Below are positions 1 to 8,506 of a stretch of 64,000 bases of DNA, in pieces. A model generated the notes under the pieces. It searched no databases, was not told the DNA's origin, and saw nothing but the letters and a program-made list of their open reading frames with translations. Position numbers and translations under genes: made by a program. The stretch comes from Tepidanaerobacter syntrophicus (GTDB taxonomy: Bacteria > Bacillota > Thermosediminibacteria > Thermosediminibacterales > Tepidanaerobacteraceae). The stretch spans positions 434,001-498,000 of the forward strand of contig NZ_DF977001.1 of NCBI RefSeq assembly GCF_001485475.2, written 5' to 3'. Every line of letters starts with the position of its first letter. Position 1 is the first letter of the stretch.

Positions 1-285
1 AAACTCCACTGCCTTTCCCAGAGGACCCACAAAATCAGCAAGAAAGTCTCCTTCTTTAAGAGTGCCAAGCTCCTTTGTTGTCTTGCCAACCTCTTGGAAC
101 ACAACTCTTACTGTGCCGGCTTTTGCATCATAATCCGCTATAGTCAGAGGAATTCTTTCTCCTCCCTCTTTGATTCTTAAAATGACAAATTGCCCCGGCT
201 TGGCTTTTTGCGCGATTAGCGGCGCATCTACAATAAATTGCTTAATAGATGGTGCAAGATCTTCTCTAGATAATATTTTGAACAT
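1..285 (-). CDS. nfnA: NfnA-like FAD/NAD-binding ferredoxin-NADP reductase subunit, N-terminal part
   Basis: The first 95 residues of a protein that runs off the window edge. The text resembles the N-terminal flavin-binding barrel of the sulfide dehydrogenase SudB/NfnA and dihydroorotate dehydrogenase electron-transfer family (a PGQFVILR motif followed by RIPLTIADYD). Members transfer electrons between ferredoxin and NAD(P)H in the cytoplasm, usually with a GltA-like partner (NfnB). The ATG at 285 follows a clear AAGGAGG. The partner would lie beyond the window, so electron bifurcation is inference; pyrK-type proteins share this fold. Confidence 0.75.
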   Translation of the reverse strand, partial: MFKILSREDLAPSIKQFIVDAPLIAQKAKPGQFVILRIKEGGERIPLTIADYDAKAGTVRVVFQEVGKTTKELGTLKEGDFLADFVGPLGKAVEF

Positions 286-296
286 AATAAGCCTCC

Positions 297-1142
297 TTAA
301 ATTTTTTGATTTATTTTTCTCGGATCTTGAGTAAAATAAAGGCGTTTAGCAATTACTTCAACGCTTAGAACGTTCAGACCTGTCATGTGTTCAATAATTT
401 CTCTTACTCTTTTTTGCACTTTACGGAGCACTTCTTGCATATCACTGCCATATTCAATAGACAGCTCAAGTTTTAGTTTTATTCCCTCGCTGTTGTTTTC
501 TATGAAAACCTTTCCTCCACTGCCAATACCACAAACCTGCTGAGCTGTATATAGTGCAATTTGACTTATTGTTGTATCGCCTATGGTATACTTTCCCATG
601 TAACTATAAGTAGGTCTAACGACAGATTTTTCCTCCAGCATTGCAGGCTTGGCCTTTCCCTTTTTTCTAAAAATGCGCAGAGGATCTAAAAGAAAACCGG
701 AAAAGTCTTTCTTAATTTCAAGGGTTGGCACTGGTATAATGTGTTTACCTGTAGTCTCACGTATTTTGAGAGCTGTGCTTATTTCGCGTTTCGATGAAAC
801 ATCTTCAATCTTGATGATTCGCTCAGGCAAAGGCAGGTCAAGATTTTTGCATATGACTTCAATCATTGAATAAGAAGTGCCTAATATAAGGATACTTTCA
901 GGATTTAATTCTGCAATTTTATTTTTTACTTCCTCTGCATGTTCCGGCTCTTGAAATATAGCACACCTGATAGCTCCGATTTTGGTACTCTCTCGCTTCG
1001 CTGAGCGGCCTGCAAGAACTTTGTTCCCTTTTATAAGGATTCCATCATCTATTATGAACTCTATGCCATTTTTTTGAGCGACCCACTGAGCTTTGTGGCT
1101 TTTCCCTGTGCCGCTTCTTCCTACCAAGGCTATGGTGCGCAT
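297..1142 (-). CDS. P-loop NTPase fused to an Asp23/Gls24-like domain
   Basis: 281 residues. The N-terminus carries a Walker A motif GRSGTGKS (residues 8-15), and the protein continues as a small nucleotide-binding domain to about residue 150. The C-terminal part (about 190-275) reads like the Asp23/Gls24 family: a YTIGDTTISQIALYTAQQVCG start and a strand-helix pattern ending in LNVLSVEVIAKRLYF. Asp23 proteins are linked to cell envelope stress, but the role of this combined form is not known to me. I chose the ATG at 1142 because GGAGG lies 7 bases upstream; the longer frame to 1172 has no ribosome site. It is followed 11 bases on by the NfnA-like gene, so the two are probably cotranscribed. 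Confidence 0.7.
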   Translation of the reverse strand: MRTIALVGRSGTGKSHKAQWVAQKNGIEFIIDDGILIKGNKVLAGRSAKRESTKIGAIRCAIFQEPEHAEEVKNKIAELNPESILILGTSYSMIEVICKNLDLPLPERIIKIEDVSSKREISTALKIRETTGKHIIPVPTLEIKKDFSGFLLDPLRIFRKKGKAKPAMLEEKSVVRPTYSYMGKYTIGDTTISQIALYTAQQVCGIGSGGKVFIENNSEGIKLKLELSIEYGSDMQEVLRKVQKRVREIIEHMTGLNVLSVEVIAKRLYFTQDPRKINQKI

Positions 1143-1242
1143 ATATCTACCTCCACACAATTTACTGTACATTATAACATTTTTTTAAGAAGATTTGTAT
1201 CCATGATAACGATTAAATTCACAAGCTTATCAGCTAAGATAT

Positions 1243-1277
1243 AAATTAAGACCCTAGTCACATAAGGGTCTTAATTT
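1243..1277 (-). terminator. Intrinsic terminator hairpin
   Basis: A perfect 13-bp stem (AAATTAAGACCCT and its complement) around a 9-base loop, just after the stop of the GH18 gene. The T-run is short. Confidence 0.6.
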
Positions 1278-1310
1278 GCTACACAATATACAGATAAAGA
1301 CAGATGTATA

Positions 1311-2744
1311 TTAATTCATTTTCACAGGTTTAAAATTGTCTGCTAAGGTATCCCAAAACGATGGGGTAGTATAGCCTAATCTCCATATGGCAATGCCTTT
1401 TAAGCCCTTTTGTAAAACCATTTTGGCCTTCGCATCTATTGAATAATCGCTTTCCATCCAAACTTCGTGTATCTGTCCATTCTCATCGGTATATTTTCCG
1501 TTAAGAAGTCCTGAAGTTTGATCAATGCTCATAGTTAAGTTATATTTTTCGGAAAGGTCATCTGCAAATTCAAGATAAGTTGTACCATTATTTTTTGCAA
1601 TAACAGAACTTCTCTTTCCATTTACCCAGTCGTATCCGTAGCAGCCAATACCAAGCACTATCTTTTCTGCAGGAATACGGGCTGTCGCGTAATTTACAAC
1701 TTCTTCTACCCAATCGATTCCCGATTGAGGACCTGGCACGCTTGGACTCTTATCATAGGCCATAAGCACTACAAAATCGGCATATTTGCCGAGAGTTGTA
1801 TAGTCGTATCCCGGCCTCCAGTCAACACTTTCTGTTTTTACAGGAAGCGAAAGACTCAATGATTTTCCCTGAGCTTTCAATTTTGCATAAAGACTTTTTA
1901 TAAATTCATTAAACTGATCTTTTCCTGAAGCTGTCACAGCTTCAAAATCAATATTTACACCATCAAAACCCTCGTCTGTTGCCATCTTGCTTATTTGATC
2001 TATTAGGGCCGTTCTAGATTCAGGAGTTGATAGTGCTTTATTTAGCCTGGTAGCATTATTTTCAAAAACCAGCATCTGGATTTCTACACCGTTTTCTTTG
2101 GCAGTTTTAATTACGCTGTCATAACCTTCCGGAACATTTATATACCGCAAGGTGTCTTTATTAATCAAGCTGCCGTTTTCATCCAAAGTATACCACTTAG
2201 CTGCCACAGCCGACATTTTGTCGACGTTTTTTAGAAAATCCTCATATGACTGTGAATAATAGTAGCCCATTATGTACTTTGAAGGCTTTTCTTCAGGCAA
2301 AGTACTTATTTTAACTGTTCTAAGACCGTTGTCCCAATTAACCGCAGCCCCAAAAGCTTCGCTGAGAAATCTTAAGGGAATGAGGGTTCTGTCGTTTTTT
2401 ATTATAGGTGCCGTATCTAATTTTGTCGGGGTTTGGTTTATATATGCAGTGTCTTCTCCAACTTTCAAAAGTATCGTTTTATTATCTTTAAACGCCGCAA
2501 CGGTTCTTGTTTCCTCATCCCATTCTACTTCAGCTCCAAGAGCTTCGCAGATTTTTCTAAAAGGCACCAGTGTCCTGCCATTTTCAATAATAGGAGGCAC
2601 GTCAAAGCTGAGACTTACGCCGTCTAATAAAACTTTAATATCGCTTGCGGCATCGCATGGCTTAAATGGAACAAACATCGATATCGTAAACATTAACGCA
2701 AGTAAACCGGCAATAATCCTGTTTGATATTGCGCGCTTAAACAT
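1311..2744 (-). CDS. Secreted glycoside hydrolase family 18 protein with copper-amine-oxidase-N-type domain
   Basis: 477 residues. An N-terminal signal peptide (about 1-32) is followed by two tandem copper amine oxidase N-terminal-like units (about 35-150, each with the RTLVPFR or RTLIPLR motif) and then a GH18 barrel (about 155-475). The GH18 active-site signature is present as GFDGVNIDFEAV, with the catalytic Glu at its end. GH18 proteins with this N-terminus are common in spore-forming Clostridia and act on cell-wall or spore-coat sugars. The Cu-oxidase-type domain is thought to bind peptidoglycan or proteins rather than copper. Exported and probably wall-bound. Chitinase against muramidase-like activity cannot be decided from sequence. 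Confidence 0.85.
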   Translation of the reverse strand: MFKRAISNRIIAGLLALMFTISMFVPFKPCDAASDIKVLLDGVSLSFDVPPIIENGRTLVPFRKICEALGAEVEWDEETRTVAAFKDNKTILLKVGEDTAYINQTPTKLDTAPIIKNDRTLIPLRFLSEAFGAAVNWDNGLRTVKISTLPEEKPSKYIMGYYYSQSYEDFLKNVDKMSAVAAKWYTLDENGSLINKDTLRYINVPEGYDSVIKTAKENGVEIQMLVFENNATRLNKALSTPESRTALIDQISKMATDEGFDGVNIDFEAVTASGKDQFNEFIKSLYAKLKAQGKSLSLSLPVKTESVDWRPGYDYTTLGKYADFVVLMAYDKSPSVPGPQSGIDWVEEVVNYATARIPAEKIVLGIGCYGYDWVNGKRSSVIAKNNGTTYLEFADDLSEKYNLTMSIDQTSGLLNGKYTDENGQIHEVWMESDYSIDAKAKMVLQKGLKGIAIWRLGYTTPSFWDTLADNFKPVKMN

Positions 2745-2791
2745 ATAGATCTTCCTTTCGAATAATTCAGATCCAACTTACAATAATTGCA

Positions 2792-2821
2792 TGCGGCATC
2801 TTTGTTACGTCAGATGCCGCA
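2792..2821 (-). terminator. Hairpin between two exported-protein genes
   Basis: A 10-bp stem TGCGGCATCT/AGATGCCGCA with a 10-base loop, 15 bases beyond the stop of the upstream SLH/DUF6612-type gene. It has no clear T-run, so it could be a processing or stability hairpin. Confidence 0.4.
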
Positions 2822-2836
2822 CTATATAACACAATT

Positions 2837-4204
2837 CTATTCTTGAGGCGCTTCCTCTGGAAGTTCTTCTAAATTTACTTCTTCGGCATTTTTAGCTTCA
2901 TCAGGAATTTCTATCTCAATATCGGCATTGTAGTCATGGTAATTGTAATTCATGGACATTTCTAGTGCTTTTACAGCTAAAGGACTGTCCTTCTGAGCAT
3001 CCTCATTAAATAAAGCCGTAGTACTTGCTTTTGCTTTGCTTGTTAATCCATCTTCAACGCTTACATAATTTATGCCCCTTACAGCGATAAACTTCACTAT
3101 ATTTTCTGCTTCTTCTAAACCTGGAATTTCTTCTTCGCTAAATCCGGGAATTGCGCTGAAAATCTTACTTAAGTCTTCAAGTCTTGAGTAAGTTGCTACT
3201 TTGTAATACTCTTTTCCGTCAATCGTCACTTTACCCAAAAGCTTATAGGAAGCTATGTCTTCTATATCTTTGGCCCAGTCCTGCTGCTGTGTTAAAAAAT
3301 CTTCATCAAAAAGCATTGGCATAAAGTTTTTCATCTTTGTCCATTCAGCTTCGCCTTCTCCTGTATCGGTTAAAGTGTAAATGTAGTCCTTGTCTATATA
3401 CTGTTCCAAATCTATGCTTTCCTCAAGACCTTTTATTGTCTGAGTCATCTTTTGATGATAAGCGTCTTTTGTATATTCTATGTTTAAAGTTGATGCTACT
3501 TCAAGTCCTTCCATAAGGGTATCCCCGGCTGACATATCCATTCTAATTTGCATGTCGCCATCAGCGCGGAATGATTTGATATCCTTACTTTTTTCATTTG
3601 CCATATCAATTATTGATTTTGCATCTTCGTCGATACCAAAAACATTAACCAATAATGATGCCGCATCACCGGCTTTAAGTTCATCAGTAGGATTAATATT
3701 TTTTTGTGTAAAGTTTTGGTCTATTATCCAGGAATATAACTCATAATCTACGCTTTCTTCATCAGAAGAGTTTCCCGACCCCTCGGATATTACATCTTCA
3801 GGAATTCCAAGCATTCTTGCTGTCAGCGCTAAAGCTTCCATGCCTGTAATAGGCCTTTCCGGATAAGCATTGCCGGCAAAACCATTAAGAATACTGCGAT
3901 CCCAAAGCGCCTTGACTGCGCCGGCATACCACGCGCCAGCATCTAAATCTGATGGAAGATTTTCGCTTTCATCGATTTCAGATGTGGGAATATCCGCAGC
4001 ATAAACCAGCATTGCAGCAAATGCTCCACGGCTAAGAGGCTCATCTTCGGGAGTTTTTGCTATATCTAATAAATTTTCCACAGTAATTAAGGGCTTTGTC
4101 GCCGATGCTGCTTCCTGGGCATTGTTATCCGCTGCCAAAGCAGGTACTGCAGATACAAATAACATAGTTACTGCTAAAAACAAAGTACAAACTTTCTTAA
4201 ACAT
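2837..4204 (-). CDS. Exported protein with SLH-like region and DUF6612-type C-terminal domain
   Basis: 455 residues. The signal peptide ends near residue 24 (PALAA). Residues about 45-190 look like degenerate S-layer homology repeats (LSRGAFAAMLVYAADI, AYPERPITGMEALALTARMLG). Residues about 205-440 contain a repeated beta pattern with YTKDAYHQKMTQ and DGKEYYKVATYS, typical of the DUF6612/LppX-like lipoprotein fold. SLH repeats attach proteins to secondary cell-wall polymers; the function of the C-terminal domain is unknown. The Asp/Glu-rich tail (EEVNLEELPEEAPQE) is acidic. Confidence 0.7.
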   Translation of the reverse strand: MFKKVCTLFLAVTMLFVSAVPALAADNNAQEAASATKPLITVENLLDIAKTPEDEPLSRGAFAAMLVYAADIPTSEIDESENLPSDLDAGAWYAGAVKALWDRSILNGFAGNAYPERPITGMEALALTARMLGIPEDVISEGSGNSSDEESVDYELYSWIIDQNFTQKNINPTDELKAGDAASLLVNVFGIDEDAKSIIDMANEKSKDIKSFRADGDMQIRMDMSAGDTLMEGLEVASTLNIEYTKDAYHQKMTQTIKGLEESIDLEQYIDKDYIYTLTDTGEGEAEWTKMKNFMPMLFDEDFLTQQQDWAKDIEDIASYKLLGKVTIDGKEYYKVATYSRLEDLSKIFSAIPGFSEEEIPGLEEAENIVKFIAVRGINYVSVEDGLTSKAKASTTALFNEDAQKDSPLAVKALEMSMNYNYHDYNADIEIEIPDEAKNAEEVNLEELPEEAPQE

Positions 4205-4353
4205 TATATTGTCCTCCTTGTTTTAATTACAAGCTTTGATATATCTAGGCTTGCAAAACCATAGTTTGTGAAATAAGGCGTAATTAATTATAACATATAT
4301 CCGAATACAAATCGTAAAAGGAGGGCAAATGTAACAGAAATGTAACATAAAAA

Positions 4354-4929
4354 CTATGAAAGCAGCACAAAACCTGTCCATGTTACCTTGTCAGGCGAAA
4401 ACTCCATGTTTATCCCCATATTGCTGCATGTCTTTAAGACATCAACACCCATAGCTTCCATTGAAGGTCTTGCTTTCTCTCGGTGCACACATATTGGATT
4501 TGGGCTGTTTATTCCCGGACATTCTTTGCACAACTTGCAAGAGCCGCCTATAAGTGCAGCCGCAAAAGGAAATCCAAGTCCAAATGCCTTATTTTCCAAT
4601 TGATATACGACATCATGCAGCTTTAGCGCCCATCTATCGCTTTCCGGTTCCCAATTAGCTTTATTTGTAATTTCTCCTTCAAGTTGAACAAGAAGCGCCA
4701 TATAGTATCTTGACAATACTTTTTTAAACTCATCTACGGAAAGAGTGTAAGGCGGACACATTAGCTTGCGTCCGTATTCTCTGCACCCTGAATATGCACA
4801 CTGGTATCTTACTCTCTCATCTACAATAATATCTCTTGTATGTATCAATTTAGCTAATTTTACATTATCGAAGGTTGAAGCTGCATTTACTAATTCCTTG
4901 GCTTTTTCCATCTCAGTCAGCAATTCCAT
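4354..4929 (-). CDS. DUF2284-type metal-binding protein
   Basis: 191 residues with many conserved cysteines: CAYSGCREYGRKLMCPP near residue 45, then CKLCKECPGINSPNPIC and the RPSMEAMGVDVLKT segment. This is the pattern of predicted metal-binding proteins of the DUF2284 family, found mostly in anaerobes; iron-sulfur or other metal binding is assumed, and no reaction is known. The ATG at 4929 was taken because AAGGGG lies about 7 bases upstream, whereas the upstream GTG at 4935 nearly touches the ribosome site. It appears to be a single-gene unit. Confidence 0.75.
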   Translation of the reverse strand: MELLTEMEKAKELVNAASTFDNVKLAKLIHTRDIIVDERVRYQCAYSGCREYGRKLMCPPYTLSVDEFKKVLSRYYMALLVQLEGEITNKANWEPESDRWALKLHDVVYQLENKAFGLGFPFAAALIGGSCKLCKECPGINSPNPICVHREKARPSMEAMGVDVLKTCSNMGINMEFSPDKVTWTGFVLLS

Positions 4930-4978
4930 AAACACATCCCCTTCTTTACATTATTTTCTGTCTTTTATTATATCTTTG

Positions 4979-5125
4979 TGAACTACTCACCACTTACTCA
5001 TTCATTCGTCGAAGTGGGAGCTTCTTGGTCAATAGCAGTAGCCTGCCAAGTTTACCCAAGCTCTAAGGGTAGTCCCTGCTCCAATAATAATTTTTAGCTA
5101 TGGTTTGGCTATCACCATAGCTATT
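4979..5125 (-). mobile_element. Relic of an IS200/IS605-type element (omega-RNA/right-end-like), tnpB lost
   Basis: On the minus strand, 5081-4998 reads EQGLPLELG-stop-TWQATAIDQEAPTSTNE-stop, which resembles the C-terminal tail of TnpB/OrfB proteins. It is followed by the GAAGCTCCCACTTC...AAGTGGTGAGTAGTTCAC end typical of IS605 right ends. At 5096-5124 there is a short palindrome (AGCTATGGT...ACCATAGCT), as expected for a left-end hairpin. Together this looks like an internally deleted, non-mobile element of about 150 bases next to a tRNA gene. The family call rests on pattern memory only. Confidence 0.5.
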
Positions 5126-5180
5126 AGCAATTCATTTTCCACTATAAAAGATGGGAGAATTCTTGATAAATATGATTAAA

Positions 5181-5258
5181 TGGTGCGCCTGAAGGGATTT
5201 GAACCCCCGCGAAACCCGGCTCCGGAGGCCGGTGCTCTATCCGCTGAGCTACAGGCGC
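5181..5258 (-). tRNA. tRNA-Arg (anticodon CCG), CCA encoded
   Basis: The minus strand folds as a full cloverleaf: acceptor GCGCCTG/CAGGCGC, D-arm GCTC...GAGC, anticodon stem CCGGC/GCCGG around CTCCGGA (anticodon CCG), T-loop TTCAAAT, and an encoded CCA end. Confidence 0.95.
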
Positions 5259-5307
5259 ACAAACTATTATCCATTTTCATGATACATTAATTTGCCCTTT
5301 AAGTCAA

Positions 5308-6069
5308 TTATTCCGACGCAGGCTTTTCAACGCTGTATTTATACATATAGTATACAATGCCCAGCACTAAAGGCGTAAACCACTGAGTAAGTGTAACTAC
5401 GCCGATTCCCCATTTTGGGTTTACATATTCTATTAAATATAATGGATTTTCTCTTACTGTTTCCTCTATAAGTGCTCTAAGCAGTTGATGATACCATATA
5501 AATGACCAAAATTGATATCCTTCAGGTAATTGCTTTTTTTGAAGATAAAAATAGCGTATAAGCAGTACTAGGCCTATGGAAGAACCTACTAATTGGGCCG
5601 GCCATCTGCCAAAGGAAAATTGTGTCATTCTTCCTAATACTTCTTGGTTAAAGATGTTGGCTATCCTAACTAGACAGTATCCAAAGGAAAGGCCCACTAC
5701 TGTCCAATCTGCTATCATGTTTGGGTTTACACCGTTTTTCTTACAATAATACCAGCCGGTTAAAAGTCCACCAAGAAGCGCGCCATGCCATGCAAGACCA
5801 CCTTCCCAAATCTTTATAACATTTAAAGGGGCTGTAACAAACCATTGAGGATAATTGCTTAAAACAAAAATTAGCCTTGCACCGATTATGCCTGATACAA
5901 TTACTATCATAGCAAGGTTTAGCAAAAAATCTTCGCTAAGCCCTTTCTTTTTCCCCATCTTTAAAAGATGAAATGAGCCTACTAAAAACGAAATCGCCAT
6001 AAAAAGGCCATACCAGCGAACGGCTATGGGGCCTATCTTAAAGGCATATGGACTTAAGTCAAGAAGCAT
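5308..6069 (-). CDS. lgt: Prolipoprotein diacylglyceryl transferase
   Basis: 253 residues with about seven membrane segments. Lgt moves a diacylglyceryl group from phosphatidylglycerol to the lipobox cysteine of prelipoproteins in the plasma membrane. Family features are AVRWYGL near residue 17, the WHGALLGGLL segment (HGGLLG-like) near 94, VRIANIFNQEVLGR (the GRxxNFxNxE signature in altered form) near 137, and an RALIEETVRENP segment. The signature is less strict than in E. coli, but length and order fit. The substrates would include the ABC binding lipoproteins and GerM lipoprotein in this window. Confidence 0.9.
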   Translation of the reverse strand: MLLDLSPYAFKIGPIAVRWYGLFMAISFLVGSFHLLKMGKKKGLSEDFLLNLAMIVIVSGIIGARLIFVLSNYPQWFVTAPLNVIKIWEGGLAWHGALLGGLLTGWYYCKKNGVNPNMIADWTVVGLSFGYCLVRIANIFNQEVLGRMTQFSFGRWPAQLVGSSIGLVLLIRYFYLQKKQLPEGYQFWSFIWYHQLLRALIEETVRENPLYLIEYVNPKWGIGVVTLTQWFTPLVLGIVYYMYKYSVEKPASE

Positions 6070-6105
6070 AGAGAAACCTCCTTCTAAAAATAGCTCAAAA
6101 TTTAA

Positions 6106-6528
6106 CTACTTTGAAGACATGTTTGGATTCTTTACAATATAAGTCCCCAGACTTTGTGCCACAAGTTTATCTTTGTAATATATCTCACCTTCGGCAAAAA
6201 TTAATGTCCTACCTTCTTTTACCACTTTCCCAACACCCACCAGTTTATTATCTGTTCCGGCAGGAGAGATGTAATTTATTTTCATCTCAACAGTTACCGG
6301 TATAATCCCCAGTGTCATTGCAGCGCCGCCCATGGCAGTATCGCACAAGCTTGCAGTTACTCCTCCGTGGATTATTCCAAGACCATTTGTAAATTCTTCT
6401 TTTGGTTCGACTTCTATGATTATTTTTCCCCTTTCAGCATCAGCTACTTTTACACCTAATAAATTACCGTCGAAAGGGGAGCTTAAGTTTTGCAAAAGTC
6501 GAGATTTTGTTTCTTCGCTTATATCCAT
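6106..6528 (-). CDS. PaaI-family hotdog thioesterase
   Basis: 140 residues, a single hotdog domain. GLGIIHGGVTASLCDTAMGGAA is the PaaI/YdiI-type active-site region, with the HGG motif and an acidic residue in the following helix (Asp). Such enzymes hydrolyse aryl- or acyl-CoA thioesters; the substrate cannot be told. It lies 36 bases before lgt in the same direction. Confidence 0.85.
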   Translation of the reverse strand: MDISEETKSRLLQNLSSPFDGNLLGVKVADAERGKIIIEVEPKEEFTNGLGIIHGGVTASLCDTAMGGAAMTLGIIPVTVEMKINYISPAGTDNKLVGVGKVVKEGRTLIFAEGEIYYKDKLVAQSLGTYIVKNPNMSSK

Positions 6529-6636
6529 AACTCAACCTCCATTATTTGATAGATACAGTAAGTCTATTTAATAATATTAACAGAAGTCACACACAAAAAC
6601 AAGAAAATATTCCCCGCAGTATCGATATCTAACATT

Positions 6637-6665
6637 AAAGCCGGCGCCTTTTGGCGTCGGCCTTT
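6637..6665 (-). terminator. GC-rich hairpin after the cobalamin-protein gene
   Basis: AAAGCCGGCGCC-TTTT-GGCGTCGGCCTTT forms a strong hairpin. It is about 165 bases past the stop of the gene at 6833 and could end that operon on the minus strand. The T-run is short. Confidence 0.5.
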
Positions 6666-6725
6666 GACAAAATTTAGCTTTAAATTATACTCTACTTACT
6701 TCTCGCGAGGCTCCTATCCCTGAAT

Positions 6726-6830
6726 TTACAGACTTTCAACATCACTGCTAGAATTTCCTGCTTCATTGACCTTGAAGCCTGCTACCTTTACAGGCGTTAA
6801 TTCGGATAGTCTTCGCCATCGATATTTGTT
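6726..6830 (-). other. Gene-free stretch with a short unexplained reading frame, possible decayed gene end
   Basis: The 304 bases between the thioesterase and cobalamin-protein genes hold only the hairpin at 6637 and this segment. One minus-strand frame runs open without a plausible start for about 38 codons (...SELTPVKVAGFKVNEAGNS... to a TAA at 6726). The style recalls transposase C-termini, but I cannot support a family. Confidence 0.25.
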
Positions 6831-6832
6831 CG

Positions 6833-8506
6833 CTATACCACTAACTCATGATTGAAGTCACAAATATTTGTTGTTGTATCAATCTTACTTAAAATCCTGT
6901 CAATACGTTCTTTTTCAGTAAGCACCCGTTTTTCCACAGGATCATAAGCATATAAAGCACCGTTTATCATTTGTGTAACTAACTGTCCTTTGGCAGCCGG
7001 ATTCCCTCTAAGATGCGGGGCATCCAGAATTCCTATCTCAACCGCCTTTGCAAGAGTTGAGGGGTCAGACAAGGGATCTTTCACGTTTGGACTTAATGAT
7101 TTTATAGCTTCAAGAGTAACACGCGCTTCTGCTATCAATTCATTTTTTCTTTCCTGAATAACCGGGTCCTTTGTGATATCGCTGGCTCCCAGCATCACAT
7201 TCCTTATAACGCCTCGGACAATCTTGCAGCTTTCAATAACATCATCAGCCGTAGCTGCATGGTGGGCTTCACAATAGCCTACTACATGATAAATATGTGG
7301 TTTTATTGCCATTGCAAGATATGCAGACGAAGCAAGCTGGCCCTTGGCCTGGGCGAGATCTGCCGGAAAACTGGCTATGCCTGCGCGGGCTTGACGGTAT
7401 ACATTGAAGTTTTCATCTTCTAAGCTCTCTATCAACTCAATTTTTGCAAGCATTTTTGCAATATCCATAGCCGGTGAAATGGAGGGTGGAACGTTGAACA
7501 TGTATTGAGCTACATAGTCCTTTACTCCCATCTTTTTTGCATTATATGCTGCAAGATAAGCAGTAACTACACCAATAGTATCATGGGCATCTCTTAGGCT
7601 CCAGTGATGTGACTCATTAACTTCTACCGGAATCGACCGCTGGCCATGCCACTTCATTACCTGCTGATTTTCTCTTATGGCTTCTTCCACCGGCCGCGGT
7701 CCTCTTTTATCCAGCACACTGTACCAGTAAAGAGGAACGGCACACCAGGCATTTTTTATTGTTTCATTTAGCATCTCTGCAAAGGGTATCAAATCCTTTG
7801 TTCCGCTGTAGCAGCGAAGAAGGGGATAGTTCCCTCTACGTGATGCTTCATATAGTGCTTTAAAATCTTCTTTTGAACGAAGCGGCACTCCCCCTGCTCC
7901 GTCTAATCTATGATCCATTTTATCCTGTTCAAAGAAATGCTCCTGAGCATTTTGATCCGGTGCTATAGAAATAACATCCAACACTTTGGCATCAGCTACT
8001 TTTTTAATAGCTTCAATCGTCTCTTCTAAAGACGGCAAGCCAATATGATGCCTGAGTATAGGATATGGATATTTTGATTTAATTCGCGAAACCAGATCTT
8101 GCGGATAATCATCGCTTTTTGCAAATGTAATGCCTTTTAAAAATCCGATAACTTCATCCGGATCCTCTGTTCCATTGAATATATGTGAAAATATGCCGCT
8201 TTTTTTGGCAACTTCTGCAGTAGGTTCAGTGCCGGCAAAAAGCCATTTTATACCTTTTATATTCTCTGCGGCAATTTTGCTCTTAAGCTCATCTAAAATT
8301 TTCTCCAGCGGTTCAGGGGTAAGCCTGTAGCTTACACCTACATAATCGGGTTTTTCTGTCTTGATGGCACAAATCAGCTCATCGATAGAAATTGCAGCTC
8401 CGCAAAATTCGGTTTCATAGCCTTCTCTTTCAGCCAAGGATAAAAAGTTCATTATCCCTGCCACGTGAACGCAGTTGCCTATCGAGGCCGCAATTATTTT
8501 TTTCAT
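6833..8506 (-). CDS. Cobalamin-dependent mutase-like protein (GlmS-GlmE-type fusion)
   Basis: 557 residues. The N-terminal 130 residues match a B12-binding Rossmann domain: MKKIIAASIGNCVHVAG aligns with the GSDCHAVG loop of glutamate mutase GlmS. The lower-ligand His (H14) and Gly (G17) are kept, but the Asp of DxHxxG is Cys12. From about 145 to 540 the protein resembles GlmE, the catalytic barrel: LPSLEETIEAIKK, PLLRCYSGT, NVPPSISPAMDIAKMLA, and a tail with AVEIGILDAPHLRGNPAAKG. Glutamate mutase normally has separate S and E subunits, so this is one chain. The substrate is unknown. It overlaps the opine dehydrogenase gene by 4 bases (ATGA coupling), and both lie behind the c-di-AMP riboswitch. 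Confidence 0.7.
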   Translation of the reverse strand: MKKIIAASIGNCVHVAGIMNFLSLAEREGYETEFCGAAISIDELICAIKTEKPDYVGVSYRLTPEPLEKILDELKSKIAAENIKGIKWLFAGTEPTAEVAKKSGIFSHIFNGTEDPDEVIGFLKGITFAKSDDYPQDLVSRIKSKYPYPILRHHIGLPSLEETIEAIKKVADAKVLDVISIAPDQNAQEHFFEQDKMDHRLDGAGGVPLRSKEDFKALYEASRRGNYPLLRCYSGTKDLIPFAEMLNETIKNAWCAVPLYWYSVLDKRGPRPVEEAIRENQQVMKWHGQRSIPVEVNESHHWSLRDAHDTIGVVTAYLAAYNAKKMGVKDYVAQYMFNVPPSISPAMDIAKMLAKIELIESLEDENFNVYRQARAGIASFPADLAQAKGQLASSAYLAMAIKPHIYHVVGYCEAHHAATADDVIESCKIVRGVIRNVMLGASDITKDPVIQERKNELIAEARVTLEAIKSLSPNVKDPLSDPSTLAKAVEIGILDAPHLRGNPAAKGQLVTQMINGALYAYDPVEKRVLTEKERIDRILSKIDTTTNICDFNHELVV

